Source of the DNA: Klebsiella huaxiensis
Lineage (GTDB): Bacteria; Pseudomonadota; Gammaproteobacteria; Enterobacterales; Enterobacteriaceae
Assembly (NCBI RefSeq): GCF_003261575.2
Contig: NZ_CP036175.1
Span: 496,001-560,000, forward strand
DNA length: 64,000 bases
Reading direction: 5' to 3'
The notes under the pieces: model-generated
The model's input: only the letters and a program-made list of their open reading frames with translations
The model's database searches: none
What the model was told of the DNA's origin: nothing
Made by a program: the position numbers and the translations under genes
In this document: one piece after another, positions 7,822 through 16,735 of the stretch
Layout: each line of letters opens with the position of its first letter
How positions within the stretch are numbered: position 1 is the stretch's first letter

Positions 7822-8696
7822 TGATTGATAGCTCTGGTTATACCTATGCACATGAGCATTTGCACATCGATTTGTCCGGCTTTAAAGGCAACATCGATTG
7901 CCGCTTGGATCAATACGAACTGATTCGTAACGAGATGCGCGATTTAATGCACCTCGGCGTGCGCAATATTGTTGAGATGACCAATCGCTACATGGGGCGC
8001 AACCCGTCCTTTATGTTGGATCTGATGCGCGATACCGGCATCAACGTGATTGCCTGCACCGGCTATTATCAGCACGCTTTCTTTCCTGAGCACGTTGCTA
8101 CCCGTTCAGCACAGGAACTGGCGCAGGAGATGATCGATGAGATCGAAATTGGTATTGACGGTACGCCGCTCAAAGCCGGGATTATTGCCGAAATCGGCTC
8201 CAGTGAAGGGGTCATTACCGATCTGGAGGCCAAAGTGTTTAGCGCCGCGGCGCTGGCGCATAACGCGACCGGACGACCTATCTCAACGCACACCTCGTTC
8301 AGCACCATGGGGCTGGAACAGCTTGCACTGCTGAAACAGCACGGCGTCGATCTCTCCCGCGTGGTTATTGGCCATTGCGACCTGAAAGATAACCTTGATG
8401 ATATTTTGCGCATGATCGATCTCGGTGCTTACGTTCAGTTCGACACAATTGGCAAAAACAATTATTACCCCGACGCAAAACGCATCGCTATGCTGCTCGC
8501 CCTGCGTGAAAGGGGGCGTTTGGATCACGTCATGCTGTCGATGGATATCACCCGCCGTTCCCACTTAAAGGCCAATGGTGGCAACGGTTACGACTATCTG
8601 TTGACTACCTTTGTCCCTCAGCTTTACCAGGCCGGTTTCAGCCAGGCCGATGTGGATCTGATGTTACGTACTAACCCTACTCAATTTTTCCTGTAA
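7818..8696 (+). CDS. php: Php, phosphotriesterase-homology protein
   Basis: Binuclear-metal amidohydrolase of the phosphotriesterase family; members with known activity are mostly lactonases, and the substrate here is unknown. The 292-residue protein has the metal ligands expected from E. coli Php: His12 and His14 in AHEHLH, bridging Glu125 (AGIIAEIG, in place of the carbamylated Lys of true phosphotriesterases), His158 (ISTHTS), His186 (VIGHCD) and Asp243 (LSMDITR). The ATG at 7818 is chosen over a distant upstream start at 7671 inside yhfW because it forms an ATGA overlap with the yhfW stop, has AAGGA 7 nt upstream and gives the family length. Confidence 0.88.
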   Translation: MMIDSSGYTYAHEHLHIDLSGFKGNIDCRLDQYELIRNEMRDLMHLGVRNIVEMTNRYMGRNPSFMLDLMRDTGINVIACTGYYQHAFFPEHVATRSAQELAQEMIDEIEIGIDGTPLKAGIIAEIGSSEGVITDLEAKVFSAAALAHNATGRPISTHTSFSTMGLEQLALLKQHGVDLSRVVIGHCDLKDNLDDILRMIDLGAYVQFDTIGKNNYYPDAKRIAMLLALRERGRLDHVMLSMDITRRSHLKANGGNGYDYLLTTFVPQLYQAGFSQADVDLMLRTNPTQFFL

Positions 8697-8706
8697 GGAC
8701 ATAGAG

Positions 8707-9060
8707 ATGAAAAAGATTGGTGTTGCTGGCTTACAGCGCGAGCTGATTAAAAAAACGATTGAAAATACGGCGCCGGGGTGTTTCGAGGTGTTCATCTACA
8801 ACGACATGGAAGCGGCTATGAAGGTGAAAAACGGCCAGCTGGATTACTACATTGGCGCGTGTAACACCGGTGCTGGCGCGGCACTTTCCATTGCGATCGC
8901 CATTATCGGGTTCAACAAAAGTTGCACTATTGCTAAGCCGGGCATTAAGGCGAAAGAGGATCAGATTGCAAAAATGGTGGCGGAAGGAAGAGTCGCGTTT
9001 GGCCTTTCTGTTGAACATATTGAGCATGCGATCCCGTTACTGATCAACCATTTAAAATAA
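8707..9060 (+). CDS. yhfU: YhfU, small glycine-rich protein of unknown function
   Basis: A 117-residue soluble protein, equal in length to E. coli YhfU. It belongs to a small family of unknown function with a conserved glycine/alanine-rich loop, here YYIGACNTGAGAALSIAIAIIG around Cys52. The loop vaguely recalls the P-loop around the phosphorylated Cys of PTS IIB proteins, but Cys52 is far from the N-terminus, so this is only a hint. It lies between php and the membrane protein gene yhfT and could be a soluble partner of YhfT. The ribosome site AAGGA is 8-9 nt upstream. Confidence 0.8.
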   Translation: MKKIGVAGLQRELIKKTIENTAPGCFEVFIYNDMEAAMKVKNGQLDYYIGACNTGAGAALSIAIAIIGFNKSCTIAKPGIKAKEDQIAKMVAEGRVAFGLSVEHIEHAIPLLINHLK

Positions 9061-9072
9061 AAAGGCACTGTT

Positions 9073-10377
9073 ATGGCGCTTTATATTCAACTCATTGTGG
9101 TGGCTTGTCTGACGGGGATGACGTCGTTACTGGCGCACCGGTCAGCTGCGGTTTTTCATGATGGTATTCGCCCGATCCTTCCGCAGTTGATTGAAGGCAA
9201 CATGCATCGTCGGGAAGCGGGAAGTATCGCATTTGGTTTAAGTATTGGCTTTGTCGCCTCGGTTGGGATCTCGTTCACGTTGAAAACCGGGCTGCTGAAT
9301 GCCTGGCTGCTGTTTCTGCCTACGGACATCCTTGGTGTACTGGCAGCGAATAGTCTTTTGGCTTTCGGCCTGGGGGCGGTTTGGGGGATTCTGATCCTTA
9401 CCTGCCTGCTGCCGGTTAATCATCTGCTGACGGCGCTACCGGTTGATGTATTGGGGTCGCTGGGCGAATTGAGTTCGCCGGTAGTATCCGCTTTTGCACT
9501 GTTCCCATTGGTGGCCATTTTCTACCAGTTCGGTTGGAAAAGCAGCCTGCTGGCGGCTGTTGTTGTTCTGATTACGCGCGTACTGATCGTCCGCTACTTC
9601 CCGCATCTCAACCCTGAGTCGATTGAGATTTTCGTTGGTATGGTGATGCTGTTGGGGATTGCGATTACTCAGGATCTGCGCAATCGCGGCAGCGAGGATC
9701 ACGACGCCAGCGGGATGTCGGTGTTTGAAGAGCGCACGTCGCGGATTATCAAAAACCTGCCGTATATCGCTATTGTGGGCGCACTGATCGCGGCGGTCGC
9801 CAGCATGAAAATTTTTGCCGGTAGCGAAGTGTCCATCTTTACTCTGGAAAAAGCGTATTCGGCGGGCGTGACGCCGGAGCAGTCGCAAACGCTGATTCAT
9901 CAGGCGGCGCTGGCAGAGTTTATGCGTGGTTTGGGCTTCGTACCGATGATCGCCACCACCGCGCTGGCTACCGGGGTTTATGCGGTTGCCGGTTTTACCT
10001 TCGTTTATGCGGTGGGTTATCTGGTGCCGAATCCGTGGATTGCCGCGCTGCTGGGCGCTCTGGTGATTTCGGCGGAAGTGCTGCTGCTGCGCTCAATCGG
10101 TAAGTGGTTGGGACGCTATCCATCAGTGCGCAATGCGTCAGATAACATCCGTAATGCGATGAACATGCTGATGGAGATGGCGCTGCTGGTTGGCTCTATT
10201 TTTGCCTCCATCAAAATGGCTGGGTATACCGGTTTCTCAATTACCGCTGCGATCTACTTCCTCAATGAGTCGTTGGGACGTCCGGTTCAAAAAATGGCCG
10301 CGCCGGTTGTGGCAGTCATGATTACCGGTATCGTGCTGAATATTCTGTTCTGGCTCGGATTATTTATTCCGGCATAA
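9073..10377 (+). CDS. yhfT: YhfT, polytopic inner-membrane protein, probable transporter
   Basis: A 434-residue very hydrophobic protein with roughly 10-12 membrane segments, starting with ALYIQLIVVACLTGMTSLLA and ending in VVAVMITGIVLNILFWLG. Central hydrophilic parts include the stretch near DLRNRGSEDHDASGMSV. It matches E. coli YhfT in length. It is the only membrane protein of the yhf operon and so the likely uptake system for its substrate; neither substrate nor mechanism is known. It follows yhfU after 12 nt and precedes yhfS by 15 nt. Confidence 0.82.
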   Translation: MALYIQLIVVACLTGMTSLLAHRSAAVFHDGIRPILPQLIEGNMHRREAGSIAFGLSIGFVASVGISFTLKTGLLNAWLLFLPTDILGVLAANSLLAFGLGAVWGILILTCLLPVNHLLTALPVDVLGSLGELSSPVVSAFALFPLVAIFYQFGWKSSLLAAVVVLITRVLIVRYFPHLNPESIEIFVGMVMLLGIAITQDLRNRGSEDHDASGMSVFEERTSRIIKNLPYIAIVGALIAAVASMKIFAGSEVSIFTLEKAYSAGVTPEQSQTLIHQAALAEFMRGLGFVPMIATTALATGVYAVAGFTFVYAVGYLVPNPWIAALLGALVISAEVLLLRSIGKWLGRYPSVRNASDNIRNAMNMLMEMALLVGSIFASIKMAGYTGFSITAAIYFLNESLGRPVQKMAAPVVAVMITGIVLNILFWLGLFIPA

Positions 10378-10392
10378 CAAGGAGCGTGGGTC

Positions 10393-11481
10393 ATGAGAAC
10401 CTTTCCGCTGGAAAGTTTGTCGCTGGTTGAAGCCCAACATAAGCAGTTCGCGCTAGTGGATGCTATCTGTCGCCATTTTCCTGGTGCTGATTTCCTGCGC
10501 GGCGGTGACTTTGGTCTGGCGTCGGGGCTGAATCAGCCCCGCGTCACGCAGCGCGTCGAAGCAGTGCTGGCTGATGTGTTCCATGCCGAGGCCGCCGTAC
10601 TGGTGCAGGGGGCCGGGACCGGGGCGATTCGTGCGGCGATAGCGGCATTAGTGAAGCCCGGCGGTACGCTGTTAATCCATGATGCGCCGGTCTATCCGAC
10701 GACCTCGGTGATTATTGAGCAGATGGGACTAAAGCCAATTCGCGTGGACTTTAACGATCTGGCGGCGCTCTCAGAGACGGTGGCTCAGCATCGACCCGAT
10801 GCGGCGCTGGTGCAGCATACGCGCCAGTGCCCTGAAGATAGCTATCAGTTGGCAGAGGTGCTCTCTGTGCTTAATGAGCAGCATGTTCCGACACTGACCG
10901 ACGATAACTACGCGGTGATGAAGGTGGCGAATATCGGCTGCGAATGCGGTGCGACGCTGGCGACATTTTCTTGCTTTAAGCTGTTTGGTCCCGAAGGCGT
11001 TGGTGCGGTGGTGGGTCGTGCTGACGCCGTTGCCCGCATCCGTTCCAGCATGTATTCCGGCGGCAGCCAGATTCAGGGGGCGCAGGCGCTGGAAGTACTG
11101 CGAGGACTGGTGTTCGCCCCGGTGATGCACGCAGTGCAGGCCGGGGTGACGGAACGTCTTCTGCTACAGCTGAATCAGGGGGCGATTGCGCAGGTGAAGC
11201 AGGCGATTATCGCTAACGCGCAGTCCAGGGTTCTGCTGGTCGAATTTCATCAACCGATTGCGGAACAAGTGTTGGCTAACGCGCAGCGGCTTGGCGCGCT
11301 GCCGTATCCGGTCGGTGCGGAATCAAAATATGAGATCCCGCCGCTTTTTTACCGCCTTTCAGGCACGTTTCGCGAGGCGAACCTCGGCATCGAGCGCTAT
11401 GCAATTCGTATAAACCCGAATCGCAGCGGAGAAGAAACGGTGTTGAGGATATTGCAGGAAAGCTGTGAGGGCGTGAAGTAA
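10393..11481 (+). CDS. yhfS: YhfS, fold-I PLP-dependent enzyme
   Basis: Predicted PLP enzyme of the aspartate-aminotransferase fold (transferase, lyase or selA-like); reaction unknown. The 362-residue protein has the cofactor-ring stacking and phosphate region at VQGAGTGAIRAAI (71-83), Asp170 in TLTDDNYAVMK for the pyridine nitrogen, and the Schiff-base Lys196 in TFSCFKLFGPEGVG. E. coli YhfS is about 361 residues. It is the last gene of the operon and converges on cysG, with a hairpin at 11487-11512 between them. Confidence 0.84.
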   Translation: MRTFPLESLSLVEAQHKQFALVDAICRHFPGADFLRGGDFGLASGLNQPRVTQRVEAVLADVFHAEAAVLVQGAGTGAIRAAIAALVKPGGTLLIHDAPVYPTTSVIIEQMGLKPIRVDFNDLAALSETVAQHRPDAALVQHTRQCPEDSYQLAEVLSVLNEQHVPTLTDDNYAVMKVANIGCECGATLATFSCFKLFGPEGVGAVVGRADAVARIRSSMYSGGSQIQGAQALEVLRGLVFAPVMHAVQAGVTERLLLQLNQGAIAQVKQAIIANAQSRVLLVEFHQPIAEQVLANAQRLGALPYPVGAESKYEIPPLFYRLSGTFREANLGIERYAIRINPNRSGEETVLRILQESCEGVK

Positions 11482-11486
11482 CTCGC

Positions 11487-11512
11487 ATCCCGGCGAAATG
11501 ACTCGCCGGGAT
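11487..11512. terminator. Hairpin between yhfS and cysG, possible bidirectional terminator
   Basis: A perfect inverted repeat ATCCCGGCGA / TCGCCGGGAT with the six-base loop AATGAC fills most of the 39-nt gap between the convergent genes. Neither side has a run of T, so factor-independent termination would be weak. It may instead protect 3' ends or belong to a dispersed repeat family. Confidence 0.45.
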
Positions 11513-11520
11513 CGAAGTCA

Positions 11521-12894
11521 TTAATGGTTGGAGAACCAGTTTAGCTTATCGCGCAGACCGACCACGCGACCCACAATAATCAGTGCCGGGCTGGCCATCT
11601 GCTGAGCCAGCAAATCCAATTGCTCTAACGTGCCGGTAACGACCTTCTGGGTTACCGCCGTGCCGTTCTCAACTATAGCCGCAGGCATATCCGCCGCCAT
11701 ACCGTGAGCAATCAATTTTTCCCTGATAGCAGGAGCCTGATTCAGGCCCATATAAAACACTAAAGTTTGCTTTTCTACCGCCAGATTTTCCCAGTCCAGT
11801 TCGCCGCCGGTCTTAAGGTGGCCGGTGACCAGACGCACGCCCTGGGCAAAATCGCGATGGGTTAGCGGGATACCGGAATAGGCGGAACAGCCAGAGGCTG
11901 CGGTGATACCTGGGACGACTGAGAAAGGAATGCCGGCGCTGCACAAAGTTTCCAGTTCTTCACCCCCGCGGCCAAAGATAAACGGATCGCCGCCTTTCAG
12001 GCGAACGACGCGTTTTCCGCCCTGGGCTTCGCGCAATAGAATCTGATTAATCTCTTCCTGCGGTACGCAATGGTAGCCCGAGCGTTTGCCGACGAAGACC
12101 CGATCGGCGTCGCGGCGCACTAGGTTCATTATATCGTCGGAAACCAGACGATCATAAACTACTACATCGGCCTGCTGGATCTGCTGTAATCCTTTGAGGG
12201 TTAGCAGCCCCGCATCGCCAGGGCCCGCGCCAACCAGCACTACTTCACCGCGATGATCCAGCGGCTCGGTCAGTAGCTGTTCCGTGGTATCTGCAACCGC
12301 CTGACGGTCTTCATTCGCCAGCGATTGCGCCAGCCTGTCGCTAACGAACAGCTTCTCCCAGAAACGGCGACGCTCGCTCACGGTCGCAAACTGTTTCTTC
12401 ACTCGTGAACGTAATTGCCCGGCGTACTGAGCCAACTGACCTAAATGAAGCGGCAGAACTGACTCCAGTTTTTCACGTAGCAGACGCGCCAGCACCGGTG
12501 AGGTGCCGCCTGAAGAGACGGCAACCATCAATGGTGAGCGGTCGATAATCGACGGCATAATAAAGCTGGCCTGCTGAGGTGCGTCGACCACGTTGCAAAA
12601 TATTCGCCTTGCTTCTGATGATTCACTGACCTGCTGATTCACCTGTTCGTTGTCAGTAGCAGCAATCGCCAACCAACAGTTATCCAGCAGAGCAGGGTTA
12701 AACTCGCCTTTTACCAGGGTGAGCATGTTCGAATCGGCCCACACCTGGAACTGGGGCACAAAATCCAGTGCGTTGACCGTTAATCTGGCTCCCGCGTCGA
12801 GTAACAGGCGAGCTTTACGTTCGGCAACATCGCCGCCGCCGACTAACAAACAGTCGCGATCGCGTAATTGGCAAAATATAGGCAAATGGTCCAC
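11521..12894 (-). CDS. cysG: Siroheme synthase CysG (trifunctional)
   Basis: Makes siroheme from uroporphyrinogen III for nitrite and sulfite reductases. The 457-residue protein has an N-terminal dehydrogenase/ferrochelatase part with the NAD-binding VGGGDVAERKARLLLDAG near residue 20, and a C-terminal uroporphyrinogen-III methyltransferase starting around VVLVGAGPGDAGLLTLKG, with GGDPFIFGRGGEELE. E. coli CysG has the same length. It is the last gene of the nirB-nirD-nirC-cysG group on the minus strand, 11 nt after nirC, and supplies the cofactor for NirB. Confidence 0.97.
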   Translation of the reverse strand: MDHLPIFCQLRDRDCLLVGGGDVAERKARLLLDAGARLTVNALDFVPQFQVWADSNMLTLVKGEFNPALLDNCWLAIAATDNEQVNQQVSESSEARRIFCNVVDAPQQASFIMPSIIDRSPLMVAVSSGGTSPVLARLLREKLESVLPLHLGQLAQYAGQLRSRVKKQFATVSERRRFWEKLFVSDRLAQSLANEDRQAVADTTEQLLTEPLDHRGEVVLVGAGPGDAGLLTLKGLQQIQQADVVVYDRLVSDDIMNLVRRDADRVFVGKRSGYHCVPQEEINQILLREAQGGKRVVRLKGGDPFIFGRGGEELETLCSAGIPFSVVPGITAASGCSAYSGIPLTHRDFAQGVRLVTGHLKTGGELDWENLAVEKQTLVFYMGLNQAPAIREKLIAHGMAADMPAAIVENGTAVTQKVVTGTLEQLDLLAQQMASPALIIVGRVVGLRDKLNWFSNH

Positions 12895-12905
12895 GACATT
12901 ACCTC

Positions 12906-13715
12906 TTAATTATTGGCAGCAGCCTCTGATTGTTTAATTTTTTCCGGAGCGGGGCGCTCCGATTTCGGCGTAGCATACCAATAACCCAATCCCATAAATA
13001 CGACACCGGACAAAGTATTGCCGAGTGTTACCCATAACAGATTGTGGCCAATTCCCGCAAGGGTGTAGGCATCGCTGTGATGACCGAACCAGGAGAGCGC
13101 AAACAGCGTCATGTTGGCAACGGAGTGCTCATAGCCGGAAGCGATAAACGCCAGCAGGCACCACCAGATAGCGATAAATTTTGCTGAGCCTTCAGTACGG
13201 ATCGCCATCCAGATTGCCAGACATACCAGCCAGTTACACAGCGCGCCTTTGAAAAACAGCGCCATCGCAGATTGGCTGGTTTTAGCCAGCGCGACGGTGT
13301 GGACGAGGCTGGTATCGACCGGTAGCAGACTACCGCTACCCCAGCTATACAGCAGCGCCACGAAAATAGAACCGAGCAGGTTGCCCATCCAGGTTTGCGG
13401 CAAAATCGCCCACATCTGCCCCTGGCTGATGGTGCCCGCTTTAACACCCAAAGTCAGGAACATAGTGTGGCCGGTAAACAGTTCAGAACCGGCGATAATC
13501 ACCAGGGTTAAGGCGATACCAAAAGTGGCGCCCATCACCAGAGGGCGAACGGAAGGGTCAAGCAGATTGCCGAGAGTGAAAATAAGAATAATGCCAAGGC
13601 CGACATAAGCGCCTGCCATCATGGAGCTGACCCAGAAGCTCAGCGGATTGTTTGCCGAGAGGCGTGCGATGCGCGCAGCGTTAGCCGCGCACTTGTTTAT
13701 TGTGTCCGTAAACAT
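12906..13715 (-). CDS. nirC: Nitrite channel NirC (formate-nitrite transporter family)
   Basis: Pentameric inner-membrane channel that moves nitrite into the cytoplasm. The 269-residue protein shows about six hydrophobic segments and typical FNT sequences: NPLSFWVSSMMAGAYVGLGI, then LFTGHTMFLTLG and ALCNWLVCLAIWMA. The start codon is preceded by AAGGAA on the minus strand. It lies between nirD and cysG, and its C-terminal end is hydrophilic and variable. Confidence 0.95.
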   Translation of the reverse strand: MFTDTINKCAANAARIARLSANNPLSFWVSSMMAGAYVGLGIILIFTLGNLLDPSVRPLVMGATFGIALTLVIIAGSELFTGHTMFLTLGVKAGTISQGQMWAILPQTWMGNLLGSIFVALLYSWGSGSLLPVDTSLVHTVALAKTSQSAMALFFKGALCNWLVCLAIWMAIRTEGSAKFIAIWWCLLAFIASGYEHSVANMTLFALSWFGHHSDAYTLAGIGHNLLWVTLGNTLSGVVFMGLGYWYATPKSERPAPEKIKQSEAAANN

Positions 13716-13783
13716 AGGTTTCCTTGAGATATAAAGATAAAAAAATTCAAAAAAAGGGAGGCGTTGCGCCTCCCGTTAATCTA

Positions 13784-14110
13784 TTAACCGCGTAGCTGCA
13801 CGACGCCGTCTTTCACTCGGGCTTCATAGTGCGCCACCGAATGGCTTTCATCTTCCAGACACAGGCCATCGCGCAGGCGGAAACGCTGCTTTTTCAGCGG
13901 GCTGGCAACCCACAGCTCGCCCTGATGCTCGGCAATCAGTCCACGGGACAGGACACTGGACTCAAAGAACGGGTCGATGTTGCTGATCGCAAAAACCTGG
14001 TCGCCGTGATAAGGACGGAAAATTGCCACTTGTTTATCACCTAACAGCGCGCAGACGCCGGTTTCCGGCACGATGTCATCGAGTTTGCAGATATTTTTCC
14101 ACTGGCTCAT
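13784..14110 (-). CDS. nirD: Nitrite reductase small subunit NirD
   Basis: Small subunit of the cytosolic NADH-dependent assimilatory-type nitrite reductase. The 108-residue protein has a Rieske-like fold but lacks the paired Cys-X-His cluster ligands, as usual for NirD. The core contains GDKQVAIFRPYHGDQVFAI and ASPLKKQRFRLRDGLC. The start overlaps the end of nirB by four bases (ATGA), so the two subunits are translationally coupled. Confidence 0.96.
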   Translation of the reverse strand: MSQWKNICKLDDIVPETGVCALLGDKQVAIFRPYHGDQVFAISNIDPFFESSVLSRGLIAEHQGELWVASPLKKQRFRLRDGLCLEDESHSVAHYEARVKDGVVQLRG

Positions 14111-16650
14111 GCGTTTTCCTCCACCAGAGTTACCGGGATGCGTTCGTACGGCGTAGCCGGGCGATGCTGTTCACGTTCAGGAACCACCTGGACGTTCGGA
14201 TCGCGCTTGTCGCTGTTGATGAAGTGCTTGAAGCGAACCTGGGCGGCTGGTGTGTTGACGGTTTCCGTCCACTCGCATATCACCGCTTCACGCAGGCGGG
14301 CCATCTCTTCTTCCAAATGCTCGTTCAGGCCCAGCTTGTCGTCGATGATGACCGATTTCAGGTATTCAATGCCGCCTTCCATGTTATCTAACCACGGCGC
14401 GGTACGGGTCAGTTTATCGGCCGTACGGATGTAGAACATCATGAAGCGGTCGAGGTATTTCATCAGCGTTTCACGGTCCAGATCCGCTGCCAGCAGATCT
14501 GCATGGCGCGGTTTCATCCCGCCATTACCGCAGACGTACAGGTTCCAGCCTTTTTCTGTCGCGATGATGCCGACGTCTTTACCCTGGGCTTCCGCACATT
14601 CACGGGTACATCCAGAAACGCCAAACTTCATTTTGTGTGGGGTGCGGATGCCTTTATAGAGGTTTTCCAGCTCGACGCCGAAGCCGACGCTATCGCCCAC
14701 GCCGTAGCGGCACCAGGTGCTGCCTACGCAGGTTTTCGCCATACGCAGCGCTTTGGCATACGCGTGACCCGTTTCGAAGCCTGCGTCGATCAGTTGACGC
14801 CAGATCTCTGGTAGATCGTCTTTCTGCGCGCCGAACAGGCCAATACGTTGAGAACCGGTGATCTTGGTGTACAGATTAAATTCACGGGCGATACGACCGA
14901 CGGCCACCAGGCCTTCCGGCGTGATTTCGCCACCGGCAGAGCGAGGGATAACAGAGTAGGTACCGTCTTTCTGGATATTAGCCAGGAAGTTGTCGTTGGT
15001 ATCCTGCAGCGGGGTATGCTGCGGTTTGAGAATATATTCGTTCCAGCAGGAGGCCAGCAGGGAGCCAACGGTTGGCTTACACACTTCGCAGCCGTAGCCT
15101 TTGCCGTGTTTCGCCAACAGCTCTTCAAAAGTTTTGATGCCTTCCACGCGGATGAGGTGGAACAGTTCCTGGCGAGAGTACGCGAAGTGCTCGCACAGGT
15201 TGTTGTTCACTTCGATGCCCTGTTTCGCCAGCTCGGCGTTGAGCACCTGGGTTACCAGCGGAATACAGCCGCCGCAGCCGGTACCCGCTTTGGTTTCCGC
15301 TTTCAGCGCCGCCACAGTGTGGCAGCCTTTGTTGATGGCAGCGACCAGCATGCCTTTGGTGACGTCGAAGCAGGAGCAGATCTGCGCGCTGTCCGGCAGT
15401 TTATCCACGCCGATGGACGGCTTACCGCTGCCCGCGTGGGCTGGCAGGATCAGTGAGTCCGGGTTTTCCGGCAGCTCGATGGCGTTCAGCACCAGCTGAA
15501 GCAGATTGCCGTAGTCGCTGGTATCGCCCACCAGTACCGCACCGAGCAGCGTTTTGTTATCTGGGCTGACGATCAGACGTTTGTAGACTTCTTTGCTTTC
15601 GTCAAGATAAACGTAGCTACGTGCACCCGGCGTGCGACCATGGGCATCGCCGATACCACCAACGTCAACGCCCAGCAGCTTCAGCTTGGCGCTCAGGTCC
15701 GCACCTTCAAAGGCGTTTTCCGTTTCGAGGATATGATCAGCGGTCACCTGTGCCATTTTATAGCCTGGAGCAACCAGACCATAAACGCGATTGTTCCAGC
15801 TGGCACATTCGCCGATAGCGTAGATATCCGGATCGGACGTCTGGCAACGGTCGTTAATTACGATACCGCCGCGCTGGGCGACTTCCAGACCGCATTGGGT
15901 GGCTAGCTTGTCGCGCGGGCGAATACCGGTTGAGAAAACGATAAAATCGACTTCCAGTTCGCTACCGTCAGCAAAACGCATGGTTTTACGCGCTTCGGTG
16001 CCTTCCTGGACGATCTCTTTGGTGTTTTTGCTGGTGTGCACGCGCACGCCCATGCTTTCAATTTTGCGACGTAACTGCTCGCCGCCCATCTGATCGAGCT
16101 GTTCAGCCATCAGCATCGGGGCAAATTCAATCACGTGGGTTTCAACGCCGAGGTTTTTCAGCGCACCCGCAGCTTCCAAACCCAACAGGCCGCCGCCGAC
16201 TACCGCGCCGCGTTTGCTACGACGGGCACAGGACTCAATGGCGTTGAGATCTTCAATAGTGCGATAGACAAAACAGTCCTGGGTTTCGGAACCTTTAATC
16301 GGTGGGATCCACGGATAGGAGCCGGTCGCCATGATCAGCTTGTCATAGAATACGGTACGGCCCGCGCTGGAGTGGATAACCTTCTCCTGGCGGTTGATGG
16401 TGATGGCGCGTTCGCCAATCAGCACCTTAACGCCGTGCTTCTCGTAAAAACCTTCTCGTACCAAAGAGAGCTCTTCAGCGGTATGGTGGGAGAAGTAGGA
16501 GGAGAGGTGTACGCGGTCGTAGGCGATACGGGGTTCTTCACAGAAGACGGTAATATCAAAATTGGCAGCGTCGGATTTATCAAGAAGATCCTCAATAAAG
16601 CGATGGCCGACCATACCATTACCAATAATAGCGAGTCTGACTTTGCTCAT
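14107..16650 (-). CDS. nirB: NADH-dependent nitrite reductase large subunit NirB
   Basis: Reduces nitrite to ammonium with NADH in the cytoplasm, mainly during anaerobic growth with nitrate or nitrite. Domains in the 847-residue protein: an N-terminal FAD/NAD-binding reductase with AIIGNGMVGHRF and GGGLLGLEAAGAL, a central BFD-like [2Fe-2S] domain (CSCFDVTKG, then GTGCGGCIP), and C-terminal siroheme/[4Fe-4S] domains with GSTWCRYGVGDS and GVSGCTRECAEAQGKDVG. The length matches E. coli NirB. The leader is short, about 25 nt, if transcription starts as in E. coli. Confidence 0.97.
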   Translation of the reverse strand: MSKVRLAIIGNGMVGHRFIEDLLDKSDAANFDITVFCEEPRIAYDRVHLSSYFSHHTAEELSLVREGFYEKHGVKVLIGERAITINRQEKVIHSSAGRTVFYDKLIMATGSYPWIPPIKGSETQDCFVYRTIEDLNAIESCARRSKRGAVVGGGLLGLEAAGALKNLGVETHVIEFAPMLMAEQLDQMGGEQLRRKIESMGVRVHTSKNTKEIVQEGTEARKTMRFADGSELEVDFIVFSTGIRPRDKLATQCGLEVAQRGGIVINDRCQTSDPDIYAIGECASWNNRVYGLVAPGYKMAQVTADHILETENAFEGADLSAKLKLLGVDVGGIGDAHGRTPGARSYVYLDESKEVYKRLIVSPDNKTLLGAVLVGDTSDYGNLLQLVLNAIELPENPDSLILPAHAGSGKPSIGVDKLPDSAQICSCFDVTKGMLVAAINKGCHTVAALKAETKAGTGCGGCIPLVTQVLNAELAKQGIEVNNNLCEHFAYSRQELFHLIRVEGIKTFEELLAKHGKGYGCEVCKPTVGSLLASCWNEYILKPQHTPLQDTNDNFLANIQKDGTYSVIPRSAGGEITPEGLVAVGRIAREFNLYTKITGSQRIGLFGAQKDDLPEIWRQLIDAGFETGHAYAKALRMAKTCVGSTWCRYGVGDSVGFGVELENLYKGIRTPHKMKFGVSGCTRECAEAQGKDVGIIATEKGWNLYVCGNGGMKPRHADLLAADLDRETLMKYLDRFMMFYIRTADKLTRTAPWLDNMEGGIEYLKSVIIDDKLGLNEHLEEEMARLREAVICEWTETVNTPAAQVRFKHFINSDKRDPNVQVVPEREQHRPATPYERIPVTLVEENA

Positions 16651-16708
16651 ATTTGCCTCGATTTCTTTTATATTACCGCCTACCTTAACGATTCAGCCAA
16701 GACACTTA

Positions 16709-16722
16709 TTGATGCAAATCAA
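16709..16722 (-). promoter_or_regulatory. FNR box of the nirB promoter
   Basis: Read on the minus strand: TTGAT-TTGC-ATCAA, a perfect match to the FNR consensus. Placing its centre at -41.5, as in E. coli, puts the nirB transcript start near 16674. This explains anaerobic activation of nirBDC-cysG. Confidence 0.88.
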
Positions 16723-16735
16723 TTACACCTTTACC

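Noticed and set aside
14848..15456. A 202-codon plus-strand frame opposite nirB
   Set aside because: It lies wholly inside nirB, whose protein is full length and conserved, and it has no promoter or recognisable product.
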